The notes under the pieces are model-generated. The model had not been told where the DNA came from and ran no database searches. It saw only the letters and a list, made by a program, of their open reading frames with translations. Positions 33,868 through 43,190 of a stretch of DNA of 64,000 bases are shown here, one piece after another; the first letter of the stretch is position 1; each line of letters starts with the position of its first letter. Both the position numbers and the translations under genes were made by a program. The DNA comes from Pseudomonas putida (GTDB taxonomy: Bacteria > Pseudomonadota > Gammaproteobacteria > Pseudomonadales > Pseudomonadaceae), in the NCBI RefSeq assembly GCF_001976065.1, contig NZ_MNAH01000001.1, forward strand, positions 1 to 64,000, in the 5' to 3' direction.

Positions 33868-34228
33868 GTACACTGCATGCCTGGATGATCATCCAGCGCT
33901 ATCTCGTGGCCGAAGGTTCGGCTTTCAGCAGAGTGCTGGACTACAGCCTGAAACGCAGGGCAGCTCTGTTGCGCTACCTCGATGGTGGAGCCGTACTTGT
34001 TGATAATAATTGGGCGGCGGACCAAATTCGGCCGTTGGCACTTGGGCGCAAGAACTGGCTCTTTGTAGGTTCGTTGCGCAGCGGTAAACGGGCGGCTGCG
34101 CTTATGCTTTTGATCCAGTTTCTCTACTGAATGGACATGATCCGTACGCGTATCTGAAGGATGTTCCCACGCGCCTGCCGACGCAGCTGGTGAGTGAAGT
34201 CGACCAGTTGCTGCCGCATACTGGCTAA
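33868..34228 (+). pseudogene. IS66-family transposase (tnpC) C-terminal fragment
   Basis: The frame gives LHAWMIIQRYLVAEGSAFSR, then LDYSLKRRAALLRYLDGGA and QIRPLALGRKNWLFVGSLRS, the conserved end of IS66 TnpC. A frameshift near 34118-34130 breaks the frame; in the next frame it continues with HDPYAYLKDVPTRLPTQLVS and ends at 34228. The 5' part, tnpA and tnpB are missing. The usual catalytic-region residues around DNNxxEN read DNNWAAD, so it is degraded. It marks an old insertion between two modules. Confidence 0.88.
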
Positions 34229-34439
34229 CGGTCTAGTCACGCAAGGTGTGATGGCCGGACGCATGGTGACCGCGCCGTGTAAGGTTGATGTGATGGTTGT
34301 CGCGTTCAAGTCGGTGACGCGTCTTGAGGGGCTGGGCTGGTAATCCAGGAGTCTGGGACGCATGGAGTGTCAGATTGTGATGGCCCGGTTTTGTCGATGC
34401 TCACTCAAACACAGTCTTGCGTGAGGCATCGCGTTGCGA

Positions 34440-34778
34440 TCAGGAGAACCACTGTTTCAGTGTTTGCTTCGCCCGAGTCACGTGCTCGGCCTTGATGTGG
34501 GTCGCGGTTGCGGCCAAAGCCGCGCATAAAACGCCGATGTCGTCGGTGTATCCTACGATTGGAGTGATATCCGGGATGACATCGATCGGCGAGATGAAAT
34601 ATCCCAGCGCTCCATAAATGGTAGTTTTCGCCCACGTTGGGGTATCCGAATCTGTTGCGGCGTAATACATCTTCAGCGCTGGCTCGAGGGCGGCCTCGCC
34701 TGCGGATTTTGCATGGCTTTTGATTTTTTCCCAGAAGGAATTGTCCGAGTAGTCCTTTTCAAATGCGTTGTCTGACAT
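34440..34778 (-). CDS. DUF1232 (YkvA-like) membrane-associated protein
   Basis: A 112-aa protein of the DUF1232/YkvA family: LGYFISPIDVIPDITPIVGYTDDIG (near 57-82) is the family hallmark, a re-entrant or short membrane segment. Function of the family is not known. The start at 34778 gives the natural length; an upstream frame to 34916 overlaps the next gene. It lies 7 bp after the papain-like gene and is the last gene of the dynamin cluster. Confidence 0.82.
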   Translation of the reverse strand: MSDNAFEKDYSDNSFWEKIKSHAKSAGEAALEPALKMYYAATDSDTPTWAKTTIYGALGYFISPIDVIPDITPIVGYTDDIGVLCAALAATATHIKAEHVTRAKQTLKQWFS

Positions 34779-34785
34779 GTTTTTA

Positions 34786-35463
34786 TCACTCCTCATTGCA
34801 TTCGAGCACAACCGCTTCATCAAGCTTGCAGGTGCTGGTATGGCCGTCCATTCCCCAGTGATTACTGCTGTAGATACCGCGCGACACTGACTGGCCCTCT
34901 TCAGTGAATACCTCAATCACTGCGTTCCAGAGGGAGGCCCTGGGGGGTTCAGTACTAGGGTCAAGACAGAGCAAATGGGTCAGTTGATATTGACCTTCGT
35001 GTTCATAGCCTTGATGGCCCACGACCATCATCCAGTGGCCACTATGCTTCGACCAGCTTACGCCTATCAATGGAATGCCGTTCCTGTCCAGCGCATCGCG
35101 TAGTTCGCTGACTAGCTGTTTTTTGCTGCCTGTCACGTGCTCGACTTCAATACCACTTCCACGGAAGTGTTGGGCAAGGCTAGCCAGATCCTCGCCGTTG
35201 GTTCCGGAGGAAATCAGCGCGCCATGGGAGATCAGCGCGCTACGAAACTTGCCTTCGCGGCTGCGACCATCCCAGAGATTCATATCAGTGATCTCTTTAC
35301 GCTCTAGCACGCCGAGTGTGAGCAACGCCATCATCAGCGCGTATGGGCCACAAGCGCCGTCGGCATCGCCCTGGCGCAGATGCACCAGGGCGCCATTCTC
35401 TGCGCAAGTTTCGGGGCCCTTTGGGGAAACCATTAACCAGCGGCTTACGCACATCGTGTTCAT
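34786..35463 (-). CDS. papain-like (C39-type) cysteine-peptidase-fold protein
   Basis: A 225-aa protein with DGACGPYALMMALLTLG (candidate catalytic Cys at residue 38), SGHWMMVVGHQG (His at 143) and CLDPST (acidic residue near 167), the order Cys-His-Asp of papain-like peptidases. No signal peptide is clear, so a cytoplasmic role is likely. It starts 7 bp after the second dynamin-like gene and ends 7 bp before the DUF1232 gene, so all four genes of the cluster are probably one transcript. It shares the design, but little plain sequence, with the protein at 28087-28707. Confidence 0.62.
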   Translation of the reverse strand: MNTMCVSRWLMVSPKGPETCAENGALVHLRQGDADGACGPYALMMALLTLGVLERKEITDMNLWDGRSREGKFRSALISHGALISSGTNGEDLASLAQHFRGSGIEVEHVTGSKKQLVSELRDALDRNGIPLIGVSWSKHSGHWMMVVGHQGYEHEGQYQLTHLLCLDPSTEPPRASLWNAVIEVFTEEGQSVSRGIYSSNHWGMDGHTSTCKLDEAVVLECNEE

Positions 35464-35470
35464 TATGATC

Positions 35471-37177
35471 TCAGCCCTCGATCCGGGTGAATTCGGCTTC
35501 GATCAATTCCCCGGTTTGGCGCCATTCCCGGAATTGTTCACGTAGCTTTTTCTGCGTATCGATGGCGACCTGAACATCAGCAGCATTGGCATCAAGCGAG
35601 GCGTAGTCAGGGAAGAATCGCTCCTCGAACGAGACGTCCTGAATCATGTTCAACAGTTCTTCACGCTGGTTGTTGAAGTTGTCCACCATCTCTGCAATGG
35701 CCTGTCTGAACTGATCCTCGCGTTTCTTGCGCTCATAGCTGTCCCAAGCTTCCAGTGCCAGGCCTGCAACCGACAGGATGCCGTTGAGGTTTTTCGCCAG
35801 GTTAACCGCGCCCCAAGGCTTGAATTTAAGTGCCTTGCCCAAATCTACGCCGAGGGTCTTGGCTACGCTGACGATGCCGTCTCGGGCAGCCAGAATGGTG
35901 CCATTGTTGATCAGGTTGCCTTTGATCACATAGTTCACGCCTTGCTTGCCCAGGTTGATCACGTTGGTGTTGAAGTGATCGATTTCGGAGTCGAAGCTCA
36001 GCCGCATGCGGCTGAGCTCCTGGCTCACCCCGTTGAGTTGACGATCGAATTCGTTTTGCAGGCGTGTGGTCACCATGACCCCATCGCGCCCAATCTCGCG
36101 CTCGAAGAACTCCTTGAAGGTCTCTTGGGTCAGCCCTTCAGTGCGCATGATCAACCCGGAAAAATAGCGGGTGACAAATTCGCGCAGGCCAATGCGTACC
36201 TCACCGATCTGACCCTTGGCACTATCGAGCTGACGACTGAGCGTGCGGCTGACGCCGCTGAGGCGCTCTACTTCTTCGCCCAGGCGTTGGTCGTTTTCCA
36301 CCGCCACTGGCAACTCTTTGTGCAGCACGTCGAGGATCACGCTCTTTCGCGCTTGCTCGACGATTACCGCAGAGCCGCCGCTGGACTGGATTTTGCCGGC
36401 GGTTGCTTGTTGCAGGTTATTGATGTGCGAAAGTGTCTTGAACTGCTCGATCCGCTCGAGCCAGTAATCGGTGCCCATGTCGAACGGATTTGCCGCCACT
36501 GCGACGATGCTCAGTGCCGCCACCTCCGCGTCGCTGGCGCCGATGGACTCGCGAAGTCGGCTTTCCACATTGCTGCGTTTGACCTGCAGGTGCTGCGCAT
36601 AGCTGGCCTCATCCTCCACGTCGGCCACTTCGTCGAAACGGCTCAACACGAAAACGGTGCGCGGCAGCAGGTCGAGCGTGCGGAATAGCCAGTTCAGGTC
36701 ATCTTTATGGCTGTCCTTGATCGGGTTGGTCGAGTTCATCACGTACAGCACCAGGTGTGCTTCGCTGACGTATTTGCGCGTGATGTCCTTGTACTTCTCC
36801 ATCGCATTGATATCGGCGTTGAACTGTTCCTTGAAACCGAACAGCCCTGGGGTATCGATCAGCACGAAGTTGTCATCTACTTCGTAGACTTTCACCTCGT
36901 TCGATGACTCCTGCTGGCTGATATTCATGCTGGATTTGTCGAGACGCTCCATCCAGGCCGCAGCGATGGACGTCTTGCCTTCAGAGAAACCACCGATCAG
37001 GGCAATTTTCAGCTTGTCGTTGGCCAGGTTCTGACTGGCATGTTCGAGCTTGCTCAGCAGTGTCGGGTCGATGTTGACGCCCAGTGCCGTGCCTTTTTCG
37101 AGGAACACTCGCAGTTTGTCCAGCAGTGCCAGAGCCTTGTTGTTTTGGTTCAGAAAGAGCTCAAGGGTCGAGTTCAT
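35471..37177 (-). CDS. dynamin-like GTPase, second of pair
   Basis: A 568-aa large GTPase. G1 is GGFSEGKTS (near 62), G3 is DTPGLFG (near 107) and G4 is SRFD (near 167). Helical stalk-like regions follow, and near 450-510 are Gly/Ala/Leu-rich helices (LAKNLNGILSVAGLALEAWD) that could touch membrane. Bacterial dynamin-like proteins remodel or seal membranes, and pairs such as LeoB/LeoC or DynAB act together. The start at 37177 is used because the upstream open frame overlaps the partner gene. It follows the 729-aa partner by 11 bp. Confidence 0.78.
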   Translation of the reverse strand: MNSTLELFLNQNNKALALLDKLRVFLEKGTALGVNIDPTLLSKLEHASQNLANDKLKIALIGGFSEGKTSIAAAWMERLDKSSMNISQQESSNEVKVYEVDDNFVLIDTPGLFGFKEQFNADINAMEKYKDITRKYVSEAHLVLYVMNSTNPIKDSHKDDLNWLFRTLDLLPRTVFVLSRFDEVADVEDEASYAQHLQVKRSNVESRLRESIGASDAEVAALSIVAVAANPFDMGTDYWLERIEQFKTLSHINNLQQATAGKIQSSGGSAVIVEQARKSVILDVLHKELPVAVENDQRLGEEVERLSGVSRTLSRQLDSAKGQIGEVRIGLREFVTRYFSGLIMRTEGLTQETFKEFFEREIGRDGVMVTTRLQNEFDRQLNGVSQELSRMRLSFDSEIDHFNTNVINLGKQGVNYVIKGNLINNGTILAARDGIVSVAKTLGVDLGKALKFKPWGAVNLAKNLNGILSVAGLALEAWDSYERKKREDQFRQAIAEMVDNFNNQREELLNMIQDVSFEERFFPDYASLDANAADVQVAIDTQKKLREQFREWRQTGELIEAEFTRIEG

Positions 37178-37188
37178 GGTGCAGTTCC

Positions 37189-39378
37189 TTATGCTTTGAG
37201 GTCGCTGGCTATCTTTTTCAGGCCGAGGTGGGCAGCGTCGAGTTTTTGGTTGATGTGCCGTGCCTGCAGGGCGGGTTGCCGAAGAACGGTACGGATTTGT
37301 TCGATTTTCTCTTCCAGTGGCGGCAGCGCCTGCGCGAGGGTTTCGCGGAAACTGTCGCGGATCGCCTCGCAAGCGTTTTCGAGGTTGTTGTCGGTGGCTT
37401 TGCGCTGTTGGCCTTTCTTGTAGTCACTGTCGAAAAAGCTCCACACGGCCTTTGCGAGACCGACCAGTAGCGTCGCCACGCCAATGGACATCAGCACCCA
37501 GCCGGCGGGGTTCCAGAACAACACTGCACCACCGGCCAGGCTGGCCAGCAAGCCTACGACGTTGATCCCGTTGTCGATGTTCACGTTCAGGCTGAAGTCT
37601 CCGGCCAGGCGTGCCTTGCCGATCTGTGAGTAGCCGGCCAGCAGGTCTTTGGCATGAGCCTCGAAACGCTGGACGATTTCGCTGACATTCTTCTGGAACT
37701 GCTCGACTTGCTTGTCGAGTGCTGTGGGGAGTTTTTCCTGCAGTGCCGACTGCTCACTCTGTAGCGCCTGCTCCAGTGCTTCTTTGAAATCATCATTGCT
37801 GATGTCGTCGTCGATGCTGTCGTAAACGCGGTTGCGCACGGCGTCTTCAAACTCGCCGATGGCCTGCTCGCCCGCATTGCTCAGGCGGCTGTTGAGGGAC
37901 TTAAACGCAATTTGCAACTGGTGACAGGCATTCTCGGCTTCCTCGTGCAGTTTTTTCGCCAACGGAGCGAACTGCGCGACCTGGATGGCTTTCACTTCTG
38001 AGCAAACATCGGTTACCGCCAGTTGAACCTTGTTCATGTTCGAGCGGCGTATCTTGGTCTGTACGTTTATGACCAGGTCTCGGGTCAGGTGCCGATAGAA
38101 CTGCTTGACGCCGGATTTTTCCAGCAGCGCGTCTGGCGCCATGGCATCGAGGAATTTCTTGCGGCTGGTCGCTATCGTGGAGCGTGGTACCAGGCAATCG
38201 GCTGCTGCATAGAACGCGGGCAGGGCGCAGAGGGTCATGCTGCGCTGGTAATGCTCGCCCAGCTGCTTGCGCATGATCTGGTCAAGATCATCCAGGCTGG
38301 CCTGCTCGTCAGGGCTGATCAATGCGGGTTTTTGCAGGGCCATTGGGTTGGTGATGCGTTTGTTGTAGAGCGTCCAGACTTCCGTCTGCGCACCCAATTG
38401 CGCCTTGATTTTTTCCAGAGTACCAGGACAGCCTGCATCACCGGTCTGCGGAGGTGCCGCTTTGGACGTTACGTAGAACACCGCATGGGCACGCTTGACC
38501 GCGTTGCTTATCTGCTCGCTGACCTTGCTTTCGTCACCCTCGATGCCGGGAACATCGAGCAACTGAAAGTGCTGCCCTTCTGAATCAAAGGCATACGCTT
38601 GGGTTTGGCGGGTGAAGTCAGCGCGGCCATCACCGATGATGCTGCCGTCTTCGAAGGCGGCCAGTTGCTGTAGACCATCCAGTGCCGTTGCATGACGTTG
38701 GCAGGTTTCGGCTAGCAGGGACTGAATATCTTCGCTTTGCTGACGTAGCGTGGTCATTTCGGTTTCACGCTGTACGGACAGCACGGAGGAGCCGGCCTGC
38801 AACTGCACCAGAGCGATTTCTTCGGGAAGCTTGCGCAGCAGGTTGAGAATGCGCTGGATCAGATTAGCGCTTCGTTTCTGCTCTTCGATACGCGTGCGCA
38901 GGGCGTCTTCTTGCAACTGCTGTTCGACTTGGCGCTGGTCATGGCGAGCATCGGTGGCGGCTGTTGCACTTTCGGCCTGAGCCAAGCGGCTTCCCAGCGA
39001 CTCGATTTCGGTTTCCAGTGCCTGCAACGCCGCTTCGCTCAGCCCCGACTGCTGCTGCAAGGCGAGGAAGCGCTGACGTTGCTCACGTTTGGTGTTTTCC
39101 CTGAGCAAGATGCGCAAGGTTTCGATCAGCGTAGACTTGCCAGCGTTGGTTTCGCCATAGAACGCAACGGTGAAGGTCTTGTGTTCAGCGTTGTCCTTTA
39201 ACTCGTTAATTGCCTTGGTCAGCGCCTGTTCGATTTCCTGCAGTTTGCTCTGCGCCTCTGCTTGGGCCGAGGCTAGGCTTGGATCGTCGGCACCCCGTGC
39301 CAAGGCTTTGAGCAAGGTGCTGATGTGATCGATAAGTTTAAGATAGAGGCCTTCGGAGAGGTCTTCAGCTGCAGTCAT
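37189..39378 (-). CDS. dynamin-like GTPase (LeoA-like), first of pair
   Basis: A 729-aa large GTPase. G1 is GETNAGKST (near 75), G3 is DVPGIEGDE (near 273). The G4 position looks like YNKR rather than NKxD, so nucleotide preference is uncertain. Two coiled-coil stretches flank the early GTPase domain (~100-220), and a hydrophobic paddle-like segment is near 610-650 (VVGLLASLAGGAVLFWNPAG). This layout fits bacterial dynamin-like proteins such as LeoA. It leads a four-gene minus-strand cluster: GTPase, GTPase, papain-like protein, DUF1232. Confidence 0.78.
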   Translation of the reverse strand: MTAAEDLSEGLYLKLIDHISTLLKALARGADDPSLASAQAEAQSKLQEIEQALTKAINELKDNAEHKTFTVAFYGETNAGKSTLIETLRILLRENTKREQRQRFLALQQQSGLSEAALQALETEIESLGSRLAQAESATAATDARHDQRQVEQQLQEDALRTRIEEQKRSANLIQRILNLLRKLPEEIALVQLQAGSSVLSVQRETEMTTLRQQSEDIQSLLAETCQRHATALDGLQQLAAFEDGSIIGDGRADFTRQTQAYAFDSEGQHFQLLDVPGIEGDESKVSEQISNAVKRAHAVFYVTSKAAPPQTGDAGCPGTLEKIKAQLGAQTEVWTLYNKRITNPMALQKPALISPDEQASLDDLDQIMRKQLGEHYQRSMTLCALPAFYAAADCLVPRSTIATSRKKFLDAMAPDALLEKSGVKQFYRHLTRDLVINVQTKIRRSNMNKVQLAVTDVCSEVKAIQVAQFAPLAKKLHEEAENACHQLQIAFKSLNSRLSNAGEQAIGEFEDAVRNRVYDSIDDDISNDDFKEALEQALQSEQSALQEKLPTALDKQVEQFQKNVSEIVQRFEAHAKDLLAGYSQIGKARLAGDFSLNVNIDNGINVVGLLASLAGGAVLFWNPAGWVLMSIGVATLLVGLAKAVWSFFDSDYKKGQQRKATDNNLENACEAIRDSFRETLAQALPPLEEKIEQIRTVLRQPALQARHINQKLDAAHLGLKKIASDLKA

Positions 39379-39739
39379 GGTGTCTTCCTATCTGACTAAA
39401 TGGGCTCGATTTTCTGCAGCGATCTGTTGGCTATCCAAATTCATGGGCTGCGCAAGTTGTGTTCAGGCAGGGGCACCCAATCAGCGTGGCAAACTGAGGG
39501 CAAGTAAGGAGGCGTAGTGCGGGCAGGTTGAGCACCTTATCGTCCTTGCTAGCTCAGTGGATCACCCGCGTCATTGGTACAATGCTGGCATCTGGACATC
39601 GGCCGTCAGAGAAAAAACTTTAACGTGGTGGCGAGCACTTATTTCGAAGAGTTGGAATCCAGGCGCATGTTGCATATCGCTCAGACCTCGGCGCAGTGCA
39701 CGGCATGAGCTCAACGAACGGCTAAAGAAGGTATGTCTA
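39379..39739. other. intergenic region upstream of dynamin cluster
   Basis: 361 bp. It must contain the promoter of the dynamin cluster near 39379-39450. The rest shows no convincing gene, hairpin or repeat that I can name. Confidence 0.4.
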
Positions 39740-39971
39740 CTTACCTCTGTAGCCGTATAGCCAGAACGTGGTGTTCGAGCGACTCGCCCAGTTGGGCGCT
39801 GCGCGCACAGCCGCCGACATCGCCGATGAGCTCACCATCCGGCCCACTTGCTAGAGTTGCGCTGAAGCCCCGAGCGGCACCGCCGACGGTACCAATGGTC
39901 GCGCCTATTTTTATGGTCGTTCAGAGTGAAGCAATTTTGCTGGCGTTACAGAGAGGGCATTGCATTTACAT
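39740..39971 (-). pseudogene. decayed copy of the Zn-ribbon/glycine-zipper gene
   Basis: On the minus strand the frame reads M-stop-MQCPLCNASKIASL-stop, then IKIGATIGTVGGAARGFSA, matching the protein at 4495-4824 residue for residue with two stops. The middle Gly-rich part is deleted and the frame resumes with GGCARSAQLGESLEHHV. Similarity also covers ~50 bp upstream of the start (TCATGGCGGTGATGTAG here, TCATGGCAGTGATGTAG there), so the promoter was part of the copy. It lies near the right end of the island, while the intact gene is near the left end. Confidence 0.85.
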
Positions 39972-40155
39972 TGGGAGCTCAATGACGTGGTTATCATGGC
40001 GGTGATGTAGCACTGAGTATTTTTCCAAAAGATTGGCAAGTGATTATTTTGTACGAGTCGCCTTAATAAAGGCAGTCGTGCGAAATGGCCTATGTCAGCC
40101 TCATCATCCTTGGAAGAGGTAAGGCAATGCCTAATACCTTTACAGTCCTCAAAAT

Positions 40156-41376
40156 GTGATTGATGATTGCAGCGTGCCATCCTTGGTGGCGAAAGTGCAT
40201 AGGGAGGATGCCTTGTCCATATCGGCTGGTGCCGCAGAGTTACTTCTCGTCGCGAACAAACCAGGTCTCACTGAGACAGGTGGAGGGCATGGTGCTAAGG
40301 GCGTGGACTTTCAGCGCTGGTGGGCGGTGCTCCGAATGGTGGAAATGGAGCGGGCGAACGAACCGGACTTCTTGCTCCTTTTCGAGACAGTGCAAGATGT
40401 CACGGAACTAAACTCAGTAAATACTCCTACGCGCGCTCGTGTTTATCAGGTGAAAAAGAAGGACCGTGGAGAGTGGACGTGGTCCGTTCTCACTGGGACA
40501 ACGGCGCCTCCTAAGAAAAAGAGCTCGACAACTGCATCAAAGGCAGTAACACCCACATTTACAAAGGTCAGTGACAGTGCACTAGGAAAGCTTCAGCTCA
40601 GTCTTGCAGCCTTCAATAAACTGCCCGTCGAGGCCTACTTCATTTCAAATGCTGGATGTGACATTCCCCTCGCTGCCGGAGGAAATGCTGCAACGTCAAT
40701 GCCTTGCTCACTGGCAGATTTCGCCCCTGAGCATTCGCAATTGTTGGCTCAAGCTCTGCATTCGCTTAGTGCTGATGGCTCACCTGTTCCAGACTTGACG
40801 AAGCTCAAACTGAAGAGAGTCGCCATCCACCCTGATGAGCCCAGCAGTTACGTCATCAAGTCCGCTCTGGAGCTATTGACGCAGCGGAGCCCTCCTCATG
40901 CGGGCCAAGCCGCATCGTTCGTAGAATCCCTCGTTACTAAGATTTCTCCTCTAGGTCGCCACACTGATACTTGCTCATCTTTCGGCGATCTCGTTAAGCA
41001 GCGAGGGTTCGCAAGGCACGAGTTTATCTCTGCGCTGGGTGCGCTCGAGACCATTCCAGATCACTCTGCATATCTGAATGACTGGCTCACGCAACTGCAG
41101 AGCGAAGGAATGGATTTCATGGTGGTGACTGCAATGCGTGCGGAGGCGGCCCGAGTTGTGCGTGAGCAACTCACAGGCGCGACGCTGCCTGTTGTTCAAT
41201 CTCTTCATGATTTTTGTGATGTCTGGCTCGACGCCAATGCGCGCGGGTTGGGCCTGCGACCGTATTTCGAGGCGGGGTTAGCTGCGCTGAGACAGGATTT
41301 CAGCAGCTTTCGTGATGCCGAACTTCTAGCGCGCTTTGCGATGAGGGCTATTAAGAAATGCGTGGACCCGAACTGA
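40156..41376 (+). CDS. Cap4/DUF4297-type nuclease (Lamassu LmuA-like)
   Basis: A 406-aa protein. Near residues 44-100 GAKGVDFQRWWAVLRMVEM, then LLFETVQDVTEL and ARVYQVKKKDRG form the DUF4297/Cap4 PD-(D/E)XK nuclease: E/D-x-Q-x-K with QxK in YQVKKK. Cap4-type nucleases degrade DNA when switched on by a sensor. The C-terminal ~280 residues carry no motif I recognise and probably bind the partner. The next gene, 33 bp later, encodes an SMC-like ATPase, so the pair fits Lamassu with a Cap4 effector, or more broadly ABC-three-component systems. The start is uncertain; residues 1-43 may be partly leader. Confidence 0.72.
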   Translation: MIDDCSVPSLVAKVHREDALSISAGAAELLLVANKPGLTETGGGHGAKGVDFQRWWAVLRMVEMERANEPDFLLLFETVQDVTELNSVNTPTRARVYQVKKKDRGEWTWSVLTGTTAPPKKKSSTTASKAVTPTFTKVSDSALGKLQLSLAAFNKLPVEAYFISNAGCDIPLAAGGNAATSMPCSLADFAPEHSQLLAQALHSLSADGSPVPDLTKLKLKRVAIHPDEPSSYVIKSALELLTQRSPPHAGQAASFVESLVTKISPLGRHTDTCSSFGDLVKQRGFARHEFISALGALETIPDHSAYLNDWLTQLQSEGMDFMVVTAMRAEAARVVREQLTGATLPVVQSLHDFCDVWLDANARGLGLRPYFEAGLAALRQDFSSFRDAELLARFAMRAIKKCVDPN

Positions 41377-41409
41377 GATTCCTCGTTCGTAGCTTGAGAA
41401 CTAAGAACT

Positions 41410-43140
41410 ATGAAAAGCTTCCGATTCGAAAACATCTGGCTGCTCTCGCATCGCGACAGGAAGGCGAGGCACGTGAACTTCCACCCGAAGAAGAATTTGT
41501 TGAGGGGGAGGAATCACACGGGCAAGACGAGTCTGATTCGCAGTCTCTTTGAGACTCTTGGTGCCAAGCCTCAGGGGAAGCTGGAATCATGGGACGACAA
41601 CACGGCATCACTCCTTGAATTCTCTATCGACGGGCGTCACTTCTTCGCGCTTCACCAGAACGGGCGGCGTGCGTTGTTCAACATCAATCGAGAGATGATT
41701 GTCGCCACCTCGAAATTTGGAGAGTGGTCTCAGGCCTTCTGTGACGTCACTGATTTCAACCTAGTGTTCACTGACAAGAAGGAGTCAGAGATTCGGCCGG
41801 CGGACCCTGCGTGCTTCTTCTTGCCTTTCTATGTAAATCAGGACGGCAGTTGGCAGTCTGAGTGGAACACCTTTGGCGGGCTCAAAAGATTCAGCTCCCC
41901 CTGGAGCGCCATTCTGGAGTACTTCACTGGTGTGTGTCCGCCTGAGTACTACCGTGCTAGAGCAGAGAGGGTTCAAGAGTCCAAGGTTCTTGAGGAGCAT
42001 CGGCGCGAGTACAAACTCCTTGAACGTACTATAGAGCGCTTTAGCCGTACGCTGCCCTTATCCGGTCCCAAGCTCAACCCTGAGAACTTTGCAGATGAGA
42101 TCGATCTGCTGACCCAAGAGGTCAATGAGCTGAATCAGCGGCAGGAGATGCTACGAAGTGCTGCTGTCCGCGAGCAAGACTTGCTTTCCAGTTTGGAGCA
42201 ACAGATTCGGCTGGCCGATGATGCTCTCGCGGCTTATGACCACGATGCCAAGTATCTGCGCACTGGAGATTCTGAGCCGCTGGTTTGCCCAACTTGCAAC
42301 GCCGAGCACACCAAGTCATTCCTAGATCTGCTCAATTTCGCTGAGGACGCGCGTGTACTACGTGAACTCGCTGGACGCCTTAGGGATGACGCAAACGAAG
42401 TACGGCATCGATGCAGAACCGCGTTGGCCGAACTCAGCACACTTAACGAGAACTATCAGCGCATCTCCACGTTGTTGGGTACGAGCAAAGGCGAGCTCAA
42501 GTTCCAGGACGTCGTTGGTAGCATGGGCGCAGAAAGTGCGTTCGCGGCGTTCGAAGCCGAGCGTAAGCTGCTGCAAGAGGCGATCAACAAGGCTCTAGGT
42601 GCGGTCGATTCATTAGATGAAAAGATGAAGTCGCTGCGCGCCGTGAAAAGAACGCGGGCGATCTTGGAAGACTTCAGATCCTACTACGTGACCGGTCGTG
42701 TTGCGCTGCAGCTCCCCCCTGTGGACGCATCAAAGATGAAGCTCACCAGCCGTCCAGACCTATCCGGAAGCGGCGGACCTCGGTCGATTTTGGCCTACTA
42801 CGCCGCATTGTGGCGAACGTGCCAAGGTGTGACCGGTACGTACGATATACCAGTCGTCATTGACTCGCCGAACCAGCAGGCTCAAGACGATATTAATCTT
42901 CCCGCTGTGCTTCAGTTCATCGCTAAAGAGTTGCCGGAGGACATGCAGCTAATTGTTGGACTGGAGACTCCAACGGACTTCCCCTTCGATAGAGAGATAC
43001 ACTTGGACGTGAAGTACTCGATGCTTCGTGAAGACTACTGGGACGAGGCGGAGCGCATCATTGAGCCACTGCTCAAGAAGATGTACGCAACGATGAAATC
43101 CGATGTCGAGGAGTCCAGCGACGATGTGTCGGAGCAATGA
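41410..43140 (+). CDS. SMC/Rad50-like ATPase (Lamassu LmuB-like)
   Basis: A 576-aa ABC-type ATPase of the SMC/Rad50 kind. Walker A is GRNHTGKTSL (near 33-42). A coiled coil runs about 180-400, split by a Rad50-style hook CPTC near 294. The signature is LSGSGGPRS (near 453) and Walker B VVIDSPNQQ (near 483), with Ser-Pro where a catalytic Glu is common. It probably senses DNA ends or foreign replication structures and frees the nuclease encoded just upstream. It is short for LmuB, so the coiled-coil arm is small. No LmuC-like third gene was found. Confidence 0.78.
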   Translation: MKSFRFENIWLLSHRDRKARHVNFHPKKNLLRGRNHTGKTSLIRSLFETLGAKPQGKLESWDDNTASLLEFSIDGRHFFALHQNGRRALFNINREMIVATSKFGEWSQAFCDVTDFNLVFTDKKESEIRPADPACFFLPFYVNQDGSWQSEWNTFGGLKRFSSPWSAILEYFTGVCPPEYYRARAERVQESKVLEEHRREYKLLERTIERFSRTLPLSGPKLNPENFADEIDLLTQEVNELNQRQEMLRSAAVREQDLLSSLEQQIRLADDALAAYDHDAKYLRTGDSEPLVCPTCNAEHTKSFLDLLNFAEDARVLRELAGRLRDDANEVRHRCRTALAELSTLNENYQRISTLLGTSKGELKFQDVVGSMGAESAFAAFEAERKLLQEAINKALGAVDSLDEKMKSLRAVKRTRAILEDFRSYYVTGRVALQLPPVDASKMKLTSRPDLSGSGGPRSILAYYAALWRTCQGVTGTYDIPVVIDSPNQQAQDDINLPAVLQFIAKELPEDMQLIVGLETPTDFPFDREIHLDVKYSMLREDYWDEAERIIEPLLKKMYATMKSDVEESSDDVSEQ

Positions 43141-43190
43141 CGTTCTCTCTATCCGAGAACCATGGGTTTTGTCCGACACCGGGCCGTAGA

